This document shows, piece after piece, positions 26,741 to 36,585 of a stretch of 64,000 bases of DNA (its first letter is position 1; the number at the start of each line of letters is the position of its first letter). Source of the stretch: an uncultured Candidatus Saccharibacteria bacterium. GTDB taxonomy: Bacteria; Patescibacteriota; Saccharimonadia; Saccharimonadales; Saccharimonadaceae. The stretch covers positions 62,001 to 126,000 of the forward strand of contig CAMNAK010000002.1 of the NCBI GenBank assembly GCA_946530965.1. The letters are read 5' to 3'. The position numbers and the translations under genes were made by a program. The notes under the pieces were generated by a model. It did no database searches, had not been told where the DNA came from, and saw only the letters and a program-made list of their open reading frames with translations.

Positions 26741-27617
26741 TATAGACTACAACGAACTAGATAGAGCCGTAAAGGAAGCTTCGCGTGCTAAATCTAAGAG
26801 TAGTTCAGCTCCAAAGACCGCTTCTTCTAATTCGGTTCCAGTAAAAACTACTCCAAAAGCTACCGTTCAGCAACCAAGGCGCCGCACATACATGGATTTT
26901 GTTGGCGGAATTTCTCGCCGCAAAGCCCCAGCAGTTGCCAAAAAAGCCGAAGCAGAACCAGAAAAGCCAAAGCGCGTAGCACATTTTGCTACCGCTACTC
27001 CTTCTATGCCAGCTTATCGCACTGCTTCTCATCAGGCTTTGCGCCCTGCTCCAGTAAAGCAAATTGCTACTCCTGCTGCGCCAAAAGCAGCTCCAGTAAA
27101 GCGCGTTGCAAAACCTGTCGCTCCAGTTCGCCCAACCGTTTCTAAAGCTGCACCAGCCAAACCAGTTGCGCAGCCTGCAGCCGTAAAAGTTACAGCAAAA
27201 CCAAAGCCAACTCCAGAAGTTGCCCCAGAACAGGCCAAAGAAACTGCAGTAGCAGCAAAGAATGCCGTCGCGACCCTTACAAAGAGTCCAAGCGAAAAAT
27301 CCGCACCAAACGCCAATAACTATTCCCTTGGCGTTCGTTCTCCATTCCTTCGTCCAGACGCAAGTGCAAAGGTTGCAAAACGCCCACTTGGCGTAGGTCC
27401 TAATTCTTCAGAATTTGTTCAAGAAGACGAAATTCCTCAAGAAAACGAATATACTAAAGTTGCTACCAAGAAAGATAAGAAAGCCAAGAAAACCAAGGTC
27501 GTCAAAGATGGCAAAGAAAAACCAGGATGGTTCTGGGCAATTATTATCGTCCTTATTCTTGCAGCTGGTGCTGGCCTAGGCTATCTTGCCTATCTAATTC
27601 TATCTCCAGCCCTATAA
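26730..27617 (+). CDS. Ala/Pro/Lys-rich protein with C-terminal TM anchor
   Basis: Basic low-complexity region then KPGWFWAIIIVLILAAGAGLGYLAYLILSPAL; overlaps the tpiA 3' end. Confidence 0.75.
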   Translation: MSDNIDYNELDRAVKEASRAKSKSSSAPKTASSNSVPVKTTPKATVQQPRRRTYMDFVGGISRRKAPAVAKKAEAEPEKPKRVAHFATATPSMPAYRTASHQALRPAPVKQIATPAAPKAAPVKRVAKPVAPVRPTVSKAAPAKPVAQPAAVKVTAKPKPTPEVAPEQAKETAVAAKNAVATLTKSPSEKSAPNANNYSLGVRSPFLRPDASAKVAKRPLGVGPNSSEFVQEDEIPQENEYTKVATKKDKKAKKTKVVKDGKEKPGWFWAIIIVLILAAGAGLGYLAYLILSPAL

Positions 27618-27669
27618 TCATAACGATTGAAAAAGCATTGTCTATCTGATATAATACTTCCATATATAT

Positions 27670-27747
27670 GGTGGGTATAGCTCAGCTGGTTAGAGCGTCG
27701 GTTTGTGGCACCGAAGGTCGAAGGTTCGAACCCTTTTACCCACCCCA
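27670..27747 (+). tRNA. tRNA-His (GTG) with encoded G-1 and CCA
   Basis: ggtgggtatagctcagctggttagagcgtcggtttgtggcaccgaaggtcgaaggttcgaacccttttacccaccCCA. Confidence 0.95.
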
Positions 27748-27765
27748 TATATAAAGTGAAGCCGT

Positions 27766-27840
27766 GCGGGTTTCATATAACGGTTATTATGTGAGTTTTC
27801 CAAACTCAACATGAGAGTTCGACTCTCTCAACCCGCACCA
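27766..27840 (+). tRNA. tRNA-Gly (TCC), CCA encoded
   Basis: gcgggtttcatataacggttattatgtgagttttccaaactcaacatgagagttcgactctctcaacccgcaCCA. Confidence 0.9.
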
Positions 27841-28023
27841 GAAAATAAAAGAACGACCATTAGGTCGTTATTTTATTTTCTGCTACTGGGTTAGAGAGAT
27901 GCGAACGTAGTTCGCGCTTTGGAGGAGCCGAGAGAAAACGAAGAAATGCCACGCATTTCGGCTTTTCCGAGGCGACGATCAATGCAAGCATCGCGAAGCG
28001 ATGCGCTCTCTCTCAACCCGCAC
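27823..28023. repeat. 16-bp duplication of the tRNA-Gly 3' end (27823-27838 and 28008-28023) bounding a hairpin-rich segment
   Basis: ctctctcaacccgcac present twice, 185 bp apart. Confidence 0.75.
27841..27881 (+). terminator. Terminator after the tRNAs
   Basis: gaaaataaaagaacgacc-atta-ggtcgttattttattttc. Confidence 0.8.
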
Positions 28024-28054
28024 TTTTTTGACCTCCCTCAATCACTCCTCCTTC

Positions 28055-28082
28055 TTGACAAATCTCCATTTTCTTATATAAT
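28055..28082 (+). promoter_or_regulatory. Promoter TTGACA-16-TATAAT
   Basis: ttgaca aatctccattttctta tataat. Confidence 0.7.
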
Positions 28083-28150
28083 ACAGCTTAACGACATCCT
28101 TTTGCGCAAGAAGGCTGTTAGTTCTTTGTCTTAGAAAGGAAGTGTTTTTT

Positions 28151-28738
28151 ATGTTACTTGCGTATGGACCTAACCTCGGCCGAAGCATTAGTCCGCATCT
28201 CAACCGAGATGCAAACAATTCTTTCTCGGACAATGCGTCCGTGATTTCGTGGAGAAACCCCGGCAATTCGGAACTACCCCGCGACGACTATATTCTTGCC
28301 GATTCTGCATTTGTCAAAGCGGCCCAAGAAGCAAAAGCCATGGCCTTCTTCCCTGATCTAAAACTCACTAAATGCTCGAACAATAGTTTTAGAATCATCA
28401 AAGCACCGCCAACAGATTTTAGCATCGACATTCTCGAAACAGAATCTCGCTACGGAATCTCAACCTTCGAAGCTTCGATGCGAGCCGCAGGCACAAAATG
28501 CTGCGGACGTGGACTCTATCTGAGCTTCGTTCATCCTGCACAGACCAGAAATATCGCCATTTGCATTCAGCGCTACCTCGGTAACAATTATGCAGATTAT
28601 TACTGGTTTGCCATCGGAGATACCGACGATAATCTAGCAAACGAAGCTTATCTCAATCTCCAACATGACTACTCGGGACGCACCGATACAGATCTTAGTC
28701 TCAGAGATTCCGGCCATTACAGAAACGTAATATACTAA
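28151..28738 (+). CDS. Orphan protein
   Basis: ORF from ATG 28151 with aaaggaag SD; own promoter. Confidence 0.65.
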   Translation: MLLAYGPNLGRSISPHLNRDANNSFSDNASVISWRNPGNSELPRDDYILADSAFVKAAQEAKAMAFFPDLKLTKCSNNSFRIIKAPPTDFSIDILETESRYGISTFEASMRAAGTKCCGRGLYLSFVHPAQTRNIAICIQRYLGNNYADYYWFAIGDTDDNLANEAYLNLQHDYSGRTDTDLSLRDSGHYRNVIY

Positions 28739-28788
28739 ACATCCGCAAAAAATAAACCCTCGGTAATATCTCCGAGGGTTTATCCTTT

Positions 28789-30546
28789 TTACGCCAAATC
28801 ACTTGCCACGCGGTTAACTTCGTCTAGCGTCGTAACACCACTCAAAGCTTTCAAGAAACCATCTTGGCGCATCGTTACGGTGCCCTTCATCTTTGCAACA
28901 TTCATGATGTCTGCAGATGTAGCATGAGCAATAATTAACTTCTGAATATCTTCATCAACCGTAATCGTCTCATAAATACCAGCACGACCCTTGAAACCAC
29001 CAGGAGCCTCATCGGAATCTACGCCCTTCACGAGCGTATAACCCTGATTATTAGCAATTGGCAAATTTGTATAACCAAGATCATCGCTAACCGGACCGAC
29101 CGCTGCAGCCGAATTTGGAAGCAACTGACCAATAGCACTGTTAATTTCCTGAGTCTGCATCTCGCTTGAGCGATAGCTATCATGGCGTTCCGCGACACGG
29201 CGGACAAGACGCTGACCAATAACCGTATTCAAAGTCGAAGCAATAAGGAATGGCTCGATACCCATATCTAGAAGACGAGGCAAGATACCTGCTGCAGAGT
29301 TCGTGTGTAGTGTTGAGAACACCAAGTGACCAGTCAAAGCTGCCTGAACAGCAAGACCAGCAGTTTCGGCATCGCGAATCTCACCTACGAGAACAACGTC
29401 AGGGTCCTGACGCAAGATAGAACGTAGACCTGAAGCAAACGTCAAACCAGCATCAAGATTCACCTGAATCTGGTTTACACCGTCCATCTTGTACTCTACT
29501 GGATCCTCAAGCGTAACAATATTAATTGCTTCATTCTTAATCTTCTGAACCAAAGCATAAAGCGTCGTAGACTTACCAGAACCTGTAGGACCAGAAGTCA
29601 AAATCATACCATTTGGCTTGGAAATACCTTCAAGAACGTCACGAAGCGCACGCCCCGTCATACCCATCTTCTCCACTTCCATAGCCGTACCCGTCTTATC
29701 CAAAAGACGAATAACAACTTGCTCACCCCAAACAACTGGAGAGATAGCAATACGAAGGTCGATTTCGTTATCATTCACAATAACAGTAAACTGACCGTCC
29801 TGAGGCGTACGGTGTTCGTCAATCTTTAGACGAGCCATAATCTTAATACGGCTGACTAGAGCTGGCTCGATAGATTTCGGAAGCTCCATAACCTTACGAA
29901 GAACACCATCAATACGACAACGAATAACCAATGATTTTTCTAGAGGCTCAATATGAATATCTGAAGCCTTAGATTTTGCAGCATAATCCAAAATCGAAGA
30001 AAGCGCCTTAGAAATTGGCGAGTCCTGAGTAATCGTCTGAGCATCACCACTATGGCTCTTCGCTTCCTTTTCCTCGTTCGCAGCCGCACGATTAACATCC
30101 TTAAGGTCGGCTACATATTGCAACAACGCATTATCAATGCCAGCATCAGAGGTCATAACAACCTTAACCGGCATCTTTACAAGCGTAGTAATGTAATCAA
30201 TGCGCTGAATGTTTGAAGGATCAAGAACAGCAACATAAAGCTGCCCATCCTTAACATTTAGAGGTACTACACGAGATTGCTGAGCGATATTCTGAGGAAT
30301 TCTCAAGAGCGAATCTTTGTCAAAGCGAAGGTTTCTAAGATCAACATAAGGAGAATCAATGACAATTGCCGTAGCATGTTGAATACAGTCATCGGTTGCA
30401 ACGCCCTTAGCTTTCAAAGCTGCCAAAATTGGCTGACCGCTTTTAATTACTTCAGCATAAACCTTCTTGGCAGCATTAATATCTACCAAGCCATAATCAA
30501 TCAGTATATCGACAATTTTGTCTTGTTGTTCCTTAGTCAGTAACAT
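28789..30546 (-). CDS. pilB: Type IV pilus assembly ATPase (PilB/GspE family)
   Basis: GPTGSGKSTTLYAL, LEDPVEYKMDGVNQIQVN, RQDPDVVLVGEIRDAETA, STLHTN. Confidence 0.92.
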   Translation of the reverse strand: MLLTKEQQDKIVDILIDYGLVDINAAKKVYAEVIKSGQPILAALKAKGVATDDCIQHATAIVIDSPYVDLRNLRFDKDSLLRIPQNIAQQSRVVPLNVKDGQLYVAVLDPSNIQRIDYITTLVKMPVKVVMTSDAGIDNALLQYVADLKDVNRAAANEEKEAKSHSGDAQTITQDSPISKALSSILDYAAKSKASDIHIEPLEKSLVIRCRIDGVLRKVMELPKSIEPALVSRIKIMARLKIDEHRTPQDGQFTVIVNDNEIDLRIAISPVVWGEQVVIRLLDKTGTAMEVEKMGMTGRALRDVLEGISKPNGMILTSGPTGSGKSTTLYALVQKIKNEAINIVTLEDPVEYKMDGVNQIQVNLDAGLTFASGLRSILRQDPDVVLVGEIRDAETAGLAVQAALTGHLVFSTLHTNSAAGILPRLLDMGIEPFLIASTLNTVIGQRLVRRVAERHDSYRSSEMQTQEINSAIGQLLPNSAAAVGPVSDDLGYTNLPIANNQGYTLVKGVDSDEAPGGFKGRAGIYETITVDEDIQKLIIAHATSADIMNVAKMKGTVTMRQDGFLKALSGVTTLDEVNRVASDLA

Positions 30547-30588
30547 ATTTTTCTTTTGGATTATTTCGAGCTATAAAGCCCGCGGAAA

Positions 30589-30999
30589 CTAAAAGCCCTC
30601 GTTAATATTTTCTTCTTCTGGATTTTCTGGAGTTTCTGGATTCTCTTCTGGAGTTTTTTCTTCTTCCTTTGGAGCATTTGGATCATAGTTAGCATTCGTT
30701 GCATCAGCATCGATGTTACCATTCTTGTCATAGATAATCTTATCGTTATCAACGCAGCGAATAGAAACCCAAGTCTGACCTGCATCACAACCAACAACAA
30801 CATCTGTTGTTGGGTTCAACGCAAAGGTATTAAAGGTTTCTGGATCCGGATCAGCAACAATGCCACCGATGTCGTCAATATAACTGACTTCGGCAACAGA
30901 TTCTGCTGGGTCACCAAGAACAGCGTTAGTAACCCAGAAAGAAATGCCAATTGAAATTGCAGCGATTAGGATAATCAATGCTATATCTGTACTCTTCAT
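30589..30999 (-). CDS. Small membrane-anchored protein of the pilus cluster
   Basis: N-terminal TM, acidic Pro/Glu-rich C-term, in operon. Confidence 0.65.
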   Translation of the reverse strand: MKSTDIALIILIAAISIGISFWVTNAVLGDPAESVAEVSYIDDIGGIVADPDPETFNTFALNPTTDVVVGCDAGQTWVSIRCVDNDKIIYDKNGNIDADATNANYDPNAPKEEEKTPEENPETPENPEEENINEGF

Positions 31000-31017
31000 T
31001 TATTTCCTTTCTTATCG

Positions 31018-31899
31018 CTATTTACTCTTTAGGCTCTTGTCGCCACCCTTTTTCTTACAAGCATCACTAGACTTGTCTGCGCAAATTACACGTTTCTTAA
31101 CTTCAAGAGTTACAGGATTTGTGTAATAGGTATAGTAGCTACCAGAAAACTTCATCGAATCACCAAGCTCAAGAGTTGCACTCTGGAGATCGAAATTGCG
31201 AATTGAACGGTCGATCGTCTCCATGAAACTATAAATCTGAGCAGAACCGTCTTCAAGATTTACACTTGCTTCGAGAGTACTTACTGGCTTAACAGTAACA
31301 CCCTGCTTAGCAGTATCTGTAAAGTCACTTGTACCGGACTCATCAACACTCATGATGCCATCATCGTCGGTAGTATTACCACGAACATTTGCTACATCAA
31401 GAATTTTCTCTAGCTGTGCATAAGTCGCAATTGCGATATCCTGGCTCGAAACGTTCGAAGAAACCGTTGGCATAGCCTCAGCGATAACACGGAGCGAAGA
31501 ACAAGCGTTCATCTTTTCAATATCTTCAGCGCTGATCTCTTCGCCATCACTAAAGGACTTCTTATCTACATAGTCGGAACAGTTATAAAGTTCGTTCTTT
31601 CTTTCCTTCGCGACGACTTCGAGATACTCGTTTTCCGAAAGATTATCGATGGATGTAGCAAGCTGGCTAAGATTATTTTGATCTTTCTTCAATGCATCAA
31701 TAACCATACCCTTCTGACTATCAACCTTAGCATTGAAAGAAATTGTTCTAATCAAATAAATACTTAGGACTAAAGTGACGCCAAAGATAATGGAAGCACC
31801 ACACACGAAACCAAACATGATCTTTTGTGCGCGTGTGATTTTGATGCGCTTCAATACGGATGCGCCTTCACTATCCGCAGAACTATGTGGTTTTGCCAT
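31018..31899 (-). CDS. PilO-like inner-membrane pilus protein
   Basis: Short cytoplasmic N-term, one TM, coiled/periplasmic domain, position after pilM-pilN. Confidence 0.6.
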   Translation of the reverse strand: MAKPHSSADSEGASVLKRIKITRAQKIMFGFVCGASIIFGVTLVLSIYLIRTISFNAKVDSQKGMVIDALKKDQNNLSQLATSIDNLSENEYLEVVAKERKNELYNCSDYVDKKSFSDGEEISAEDIEKMNACSSLRVIAEAMPTVSSNVSSQDIAIATYAQLEKILDVANVRGNTTDDDGIMSVDESGTSDFTDTAKQGVTVKPVSTLEASVNLEDGSAQIYSFMETIDRSIRNFDLQSATLELGDSMKFSGSYYTYYTNPVTLEVKKRVICADKSSDACKKKGGDKSLKSK

Positions 31900-33110
31900 T
31901 ATTTGTCCTCCTTCACGACATCTTTAGCCGGTTTTGCGAACATATCATCAAACTGTTTGTAGCTTGGAGTTACGTTCTTGCGTGTTGGGCCATTGAATAC
32001 AACATGATGGCTCGACTGAGCGAAAATCTCTTTCGAGTATGGAATCGTAACTGAGAAGCTAAATACTGGATTATTTGCTTCATCGCGACCATAACCGAAG
32101 TCAGATGCTTCAATACCAGCTGGTGAAATTGGGCACTGATTGCGAGTAGCTTCCTCGCTAAAGTCGCCATCAGCATCGTACTGGACACAGCTACTCGAGA
32201 AGTAGAAGCCAGTTGGAGCTGCTTCAATATCAGCAGAGATCAAACCCTGAGTCTTAGCAACTTCATTAGCCTTGGCAAGAAGTTTATTCTCATCTTCTTT
32301 CTTATTACCGTTCTTGTAATCGCTCATATCATCGACAGACTTGTATGTACGGCGAATAAATACATCCTTAGGAGAATGGACAACTTTCTTTTCGGTTTCG
32401 TCTGTAGTAGAGCCATCGCCTTCGTCCTTCTTGTCGTCTTCCTTGCTTATCATATCTGCTTCACAGCCTGGAGTATAGCGATGATAGATACCATAGAGAT
32501 AACCATTAACCGCACTCTTTAGCTCTGTAATACAGAAGCTAGGAATCGTAAACTCGTTCTGGTTTTCATCAACACCGATATAATCACCATAATCAAAGTA
32601 AGATGTATTAGCACTAGCCTTGAAAGCGGCTAGAGAGTTCGAGTAGACACGGCTTTCGGAATAACCGACAGCATCGAAGGTGATTGTCTGACTTGCGAAG
32701 TCTAGATTTACCTCAGAAGCCTTAATCGAATAACCGTTATTATTAATCAAAAGAACACTTAGCATTGGGAAAATGCGAGAGAACTTAACCTTGTTCGCAT
32801 TCAATGTGCCGATGTTGTTCATCTGGTTTTGAACTGAAAGCATTTCGTCAAGGTTATCAGTCTTCATGATAGCCGTACCGAACTTCGAGCAGTTCTTGTC
32901 TTGTGCGCTACCATCGCCAATACGGCAAGCAATTTCATGATCCTTAGCATTAAGAGCGATGCCCTGACCGCTAATAATGCCCGTCAAAATCAATAGAATT
33001 GCACCACAGCCAATTGCCACGAAGATACACAAAATAATAACTAGATTGCGTATTTTTTCTTGGCGAAGCAATTTCGCTTTTACTTCAGGAACTAAACTAA
33101 TTTCAAACAT
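31899..33110 (-). CDS. PilN-like inner-membrane pilus protein
   Basis: MFEISLVPEVKAKLLRQEKIRNLVIILCIFVAIGCGAILL start typical of PilN; directly follows pilM. Confidence 0.65.
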   Translation of the reverse strand: MFEISLVPEVKAKLLRQEKIRNLVIILCIFVAIGCGAILLILTGIISGQGIALNAKDHEIACRIGDGSAQDKNCSKFGTAIMKTDNLDEMLSVQNQMNNIGTLNANKVKFSRIFPMLSVLLINNNGYSIKASEVNLDFASQTITFDAVGYSESRVYSNSLAAFKASANTSYFDYGDYIGVDENQNEFTIPSFCITELKSAVNGYLYGIYHRYTPGCEADMISKEDDKKDEGDGSTTDETEKKVVHSPKDVFIRRTYKSVDDMSDYKNGNKKEDENKLLAKANEVAKTQGLISADIEAAPTGFYFSSSCVQYDADGDFSEEATRNQCPISPAGIEASDFGYGRDEANNPVFSFSVTIPYSKEIFAQSSHHVVFNGPTRKNVTPSYKQFDDMFAKPAKDVVKEDK

Positions 33111-33111
33111 A

Positions 33112-34161
33112 TTATCTACTATTTGTCCTTTCCGCTAAGCCAATCGCTACTGCGAACTCAGCTGCAACCTGAGACAATGCCTGCTGTTGCTGTTGCGTTA
33201 CACGGACCATCTGCCATGGAGTACCTTCAGATGTTGCAATTCCAGTCTTAGCTTCAATATATTCGCCTAGGAATGGAATAATACCTGCAAATCCAGAAAG
33301 AAGGATCCCACCAACATTGATATTTGGATACTTTGCGCGGAAGAAGTTTACAGACTTCGTAAGCTCACCAGCAAAGTTTTCTAGTGGCTGATCAAGGGCT
33401 TTAAATACCTGACCATCAAGTTTGTCTTGTGCAAGACCAAACTTCAAGATAAACTGTCTAGCTTGACTCTCTTTTACGTTGAGAGAACCTGCTACGGTGC
33501 GGGTTAGAATAGACAAGCCGCCAGGAAGCGAGCGAACCAAACGAGGAGCGCCGTTATATACGACTGTCAAATCTGTTGAGTCTTCACCATAGTCAATAAT
33601 CAACCTAGCATCAGTGATGCCTGGAGGCGTCAAAGCACGAGACATTGCTATAGAATCTGGTTCCATTGCAATCAAATCAAAACCAAAGGCCTCTACGCCT
33701 TCCATTCTCTCCTCTGCGTACTTTGTTGCCGTCGACGAAAGCAAAACTTCAGTTACCTGAGGATCATTTGGGCTTGGCCCCAAAATTACATAATCCACTG
33801 TAGCCTCATCAATAGGCATTGGAATATATTGATCCGCATGATAGCGAATAATCTTATCCATCGACTTATTGTCCTGAGTAGGAATCTCAATAATAGTCGT
33901 AAATGTTTTGCTAGATGGTAAACCTAGAGCAATTTTCTTTGTTTTAATTCCGGCTTGCTCGGCTGCGCTTGCAATCGTTTCACCGAGGCGACGCTTACCA
34001 GCGTCACTGCTATCCTGCAAAATCTGACGGCTCACAGGAACATACGCAAAGTGCGACAAAGACCAGCCCTGCTTTCCAGTGCTTGTCAATTCGACCATAC
34101 GTAATGCATCTGTGCCCACATCTAGTGCAAAGAAGCTACCCACACCATAACTTAGACTCAT
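33112..34161 (-). CDS. pilM: Type IV pilus assembly protein PilM (actin-like ATPase)
   Basis: FFALDVGTDALRMVEL, IGLPSSKTFTTIIEIP, LIIDYGEDSTDLTVVYNG, ILLSGFAG. Confidence 0.88.
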   Translation of the reverse strand: MSLSYGVGSFFALDVGTDALRMVELTSTGKQGWSLSHFAYVPVSRQILQDSSDAGKRRLGETIASAAEQAGIKTKKIALGLPSSKTFTTIIEIPTQDNKSMDKIIRYHADQYIPMPIDEATVDYVILGPSPNDPQVTEVLLSSTATKYAEERMEGVEAFGFDLIAMEPDSIAMSRALTPPGITDARLIIDYGEDSTDLTVVYNGAPRLVRSLPGGLSILTRTVAGSLNVKESQARQFILKFGLAQDKLDGQVFKALDQPLENFAGELTKSVNFFRAKYPNINVGGILLSGFAGIIPFLGEYIEAKTGIATSEGTPWQMVRVTQQQQQALSQVAAEFAVAIGLAERTNSR

Positions 34162-34254
34162 ACTATTATATTAGCATAAACGTAAAGGCTAGCACAAACA
34201 TTTTATACAAAAAATCGCGCCCTTCTTCCTTGGACGCGACCTTTTATTTATATA

Positions 34255-35319
34255 TTATTTAGAAACGTTAAACTTAAACTCTACGACGTCGCCGTCTTGC
34301 ATAACGTAATCTTTGCCTTCTGTACGCATGAGACCGGCTTCTTTAACTGCCTTCTCCGAACCGAGCTTTACAAGATCATCGTATTTGCAAATATTTGCAG
34401 CGATGAAACCACGTTCAAAATCCGTATGAATTACGCCTGCAGCCTGCGGAGCTGTTGCGCCCTTTGGAATTGTCCATGCACGGCATTCTTTATCACCAGC
34501 AGTAAGATAGCTCTGAAGGCCAAGTGTATCGTAAGCAACATGAACTAGCTGAGTTAGACCATCTTCCTTGATTCCATAAGAGTCTAGGAATACCTGTTTA
34601 TCTTCTGCGGACATGTCTGCCATTTCGGCCTCAAGCTTAGCGTTTACAAACACACATTTCTGTGGAGCAACCATATCGGCAAGCTCTTTCTTCTTTGCTT
34701 CATCTACAAGCTCATCTTCGTCCATATTGAACATATAGAACACTGGCTTTGCGCTAAGGAGTTCCAAACCTTCAACTGGAGCAACGTGAGTTTTGCCAGA
34801 CTTTAATTCATCCAAAACTTTCTGAGCGTTTGCTTCGCGCTTGATAGCATCCTTATCACCACTCTTTGTGTCTTTGTGCATTTTTGGAATTGCCTTCTCT
34901 AGCGTCTCGATATCAGCAAGAGCAAGTTCTAGCTCTACTGTTTCAATATCGCGCTTTGGATCTGGTCCGCCCGCAACGTGCGTAACGTTGCCATCCTTAA
35001 ACACGCGAACAACATGGCAAATAACCTTGCACTCGCGAATATTGGCAAGGAACTTGTTACCAAGACCTTCACCCTTTGATGCACCAGCAATTAGCCCAGC
35101 AATATCTACGAATTCTACCGTCGCGGGAACAACTTTTGCCGCTCCATACATTTTTGCTAAGACATTCAATCTTTCGTCTGGCACGCCAACAATACCAGTG
35201 TTTGGCTCAATCGTTGCAAAAGGATAGTTCGCGGACAATGCGCCAGCATTTGTCAAAGCATTAAAAAGCGAGCTTTTACCAACGTTTGCAAGACCAACAA
35301 TTCCAATTTGTAAACTCAA
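34255..35319 (-). CDS. ychF: Redox-regulated ATPase/GTPase YchF
   Basis: IGIVGLANVGKSSLFNALTNAGA, ANYPFATIEPN, MEDYVMQDGDVVEFKFNV-like C-term. Confidence 0.95.
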   Translation of the reverse strand: MSLQIGIVGLANVGKSSLFNALTNAGALSANYPFATIEPNTGIVGVPDERLNVLAKMYGAAKVVPATVEFVDIAGLIAGASKGEGLGNKFLANIRECKVICHVVRVFKDGNVTHVAGGPDPKRDIETVELELALADIETLEKAIPKMHKDTKSGDKDAIKREANAQKVLDELKSGKTHVAPVEGLELLSAKPVFYMFNMDEDELVDEAKKKELADMVAPQKCVFVNAKLEAEMADMSAEDKQVFLDSYGIKEDGLTQLVHVAYDTLGLQSYLTAGDKECRAWTIPKGATAPQAAGVIHTDFERGFIAANICKYDDLVKLGSEKAVKEAGLMRTEGKDYVMQDGDVVEFKFNVSK

Positions 35320-35372
35320 AATAAGACCTTTCTATAATTCTTATCTGTTATTATACCATCTTTCGGCCTAAT

Positions 35373-36062
35373 CTACAAAAGCCCTACTCCGTATTTTATC
35401 AGGGCCTCAAAATCGTGATTCCTTTTCCAATGCTCATGCAGCTTGTCCCTCAAATCCTTAAACTCCGGATAACTGCAATCCGGCAAGGTTATTATCGGTT
35501 TTAATTCCTCATCCAAAATTACCGTCAGCGATTCTTTTAGCTTGAAATAATCGTCCTCGGATAGTTTCGAAACTGGCGATTCGGGATCCTGACGCCAATA
35601 TTTGTCCGTCTGAAAATGCAGCAACTCATGCATGAAGCCATCCATCGGCATTCCCCAAAGCTCGTTATCTATTCTCGTATACAAGAAGACAATTCCCTCG
35701 TCATAAAAAACAATCATCCTCGGAAAAGTCGTAACGTAAAAAGTAAACTCTTCGTTCGTAATCGGATGTTTTGTAATATTTTCCATCGCCGCACAAGCCT
35801 TATCGAAAAGCTCCTCAAATTGCGACGTAGCCGTCTTCAAAAACACATTTAATTCGCTCTCTGGATTATCAATCTTTCCCTGCAAGAAAGAGCGCAAAAT
35901 TGGCTCTGCTTCCTCAAGCGTTTTAAGACCCTTAATCTTCTTCAAAATCTCAAGATCATCATTGGCCTTAAAATTATTCTCCCCATTCTCAGAATAATTC
36001 ACGCCGTAATACCAGTTCCAAGTATCTCTATCGAGATTATATTCAAGCTTATATTTAGTCAT
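35373..36062 (-). CDS. Uncharacterised protein with HExxH motif
   Basis: GFMHELLHFQTDKYW; downstream acidic helix ESLTVILDEE. Confidence 0.6.
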   Translation of the reverse strand: MTKYKLEYNLDRDTWNWYYGVNYSENGENNFKANDDLEILKKIKGLKTLEEAEPILRSFLQGKIDNPESELNVFLKTATSQFEELFDKACAAMENITKHPITNEEFTFYVTTFPRMIVFYDEGIVFLYTRIDNELWGMPMDGFMHELLHFQTDKYWRQDPESPVSKLSEDDYFKLKESLTVILDEELKPIITLPDCSYPEFKDLRDKLHEHWKRNHDFEALIKYGVGLL

Positions 36063-36555
36063 TGCGCAAAACTACCTGCTGGAACTCGCCCGTTTCCAAA
36101 TACTTTTTGTATGCTTTCCAAATCGCATCTGCATATACAGATTTCTCTAGCCCATCAATCTCATCAAATTCAAACCAATGCTTCTCTGCGATTTCTTCCT
36201 CGTCTTCAATATCATGTTCGTCAAACTTTTCACAAACAAAACTTAACGAGAAAAGATTAACCGGATCATTATATCCATAAGTAATCGTATATCCAGAAAT
36301 ACTTGCAAAAGGCTTCATATCTTCATCTTTTGCGACCAAACCAGCCTCTTCTACTAACTCTTTTCTTGCAGCTTCCCGCCAAGAAAGGCCTAGCTCTGCA
36401 TGACCACCAGGAAAACACCAGAAACGATGCTCCCTATTTAGAACCATGCAAATTTTACCGTCACGAATCGGTATCACGTCAGTAGTCGCAGACATAACCG
36501 TGTCGTGCTCAAATTTCTGACGCATTTTCCATAAATAACTTCCTACGTATCCCAT
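36055..36555 (-). CDS. NUDIX hydrolase
   Basis: FPGGHAELGLSWREAARKELVEEAGL (NUDIX box). Confidence 0.85.
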   Translation of the reverse strand: MGYVGSYLWKMRQKFEHDTVMSATTDVIPIRDGKICMVLNREHRFWCFPGGHAELGLSWREAARKELVEEAGLVAKDEDMKPFASISGYTITYGYNDPVNLFSLSFVCEKFDEHDIEDEEEIAEKHWFEFDEIDGLEKSVYADAIWKAYKKYLETGEFQQVVLRND

Positions 36556-36585
36556 ATCTATATATTATACCTTTACATTACCGCA

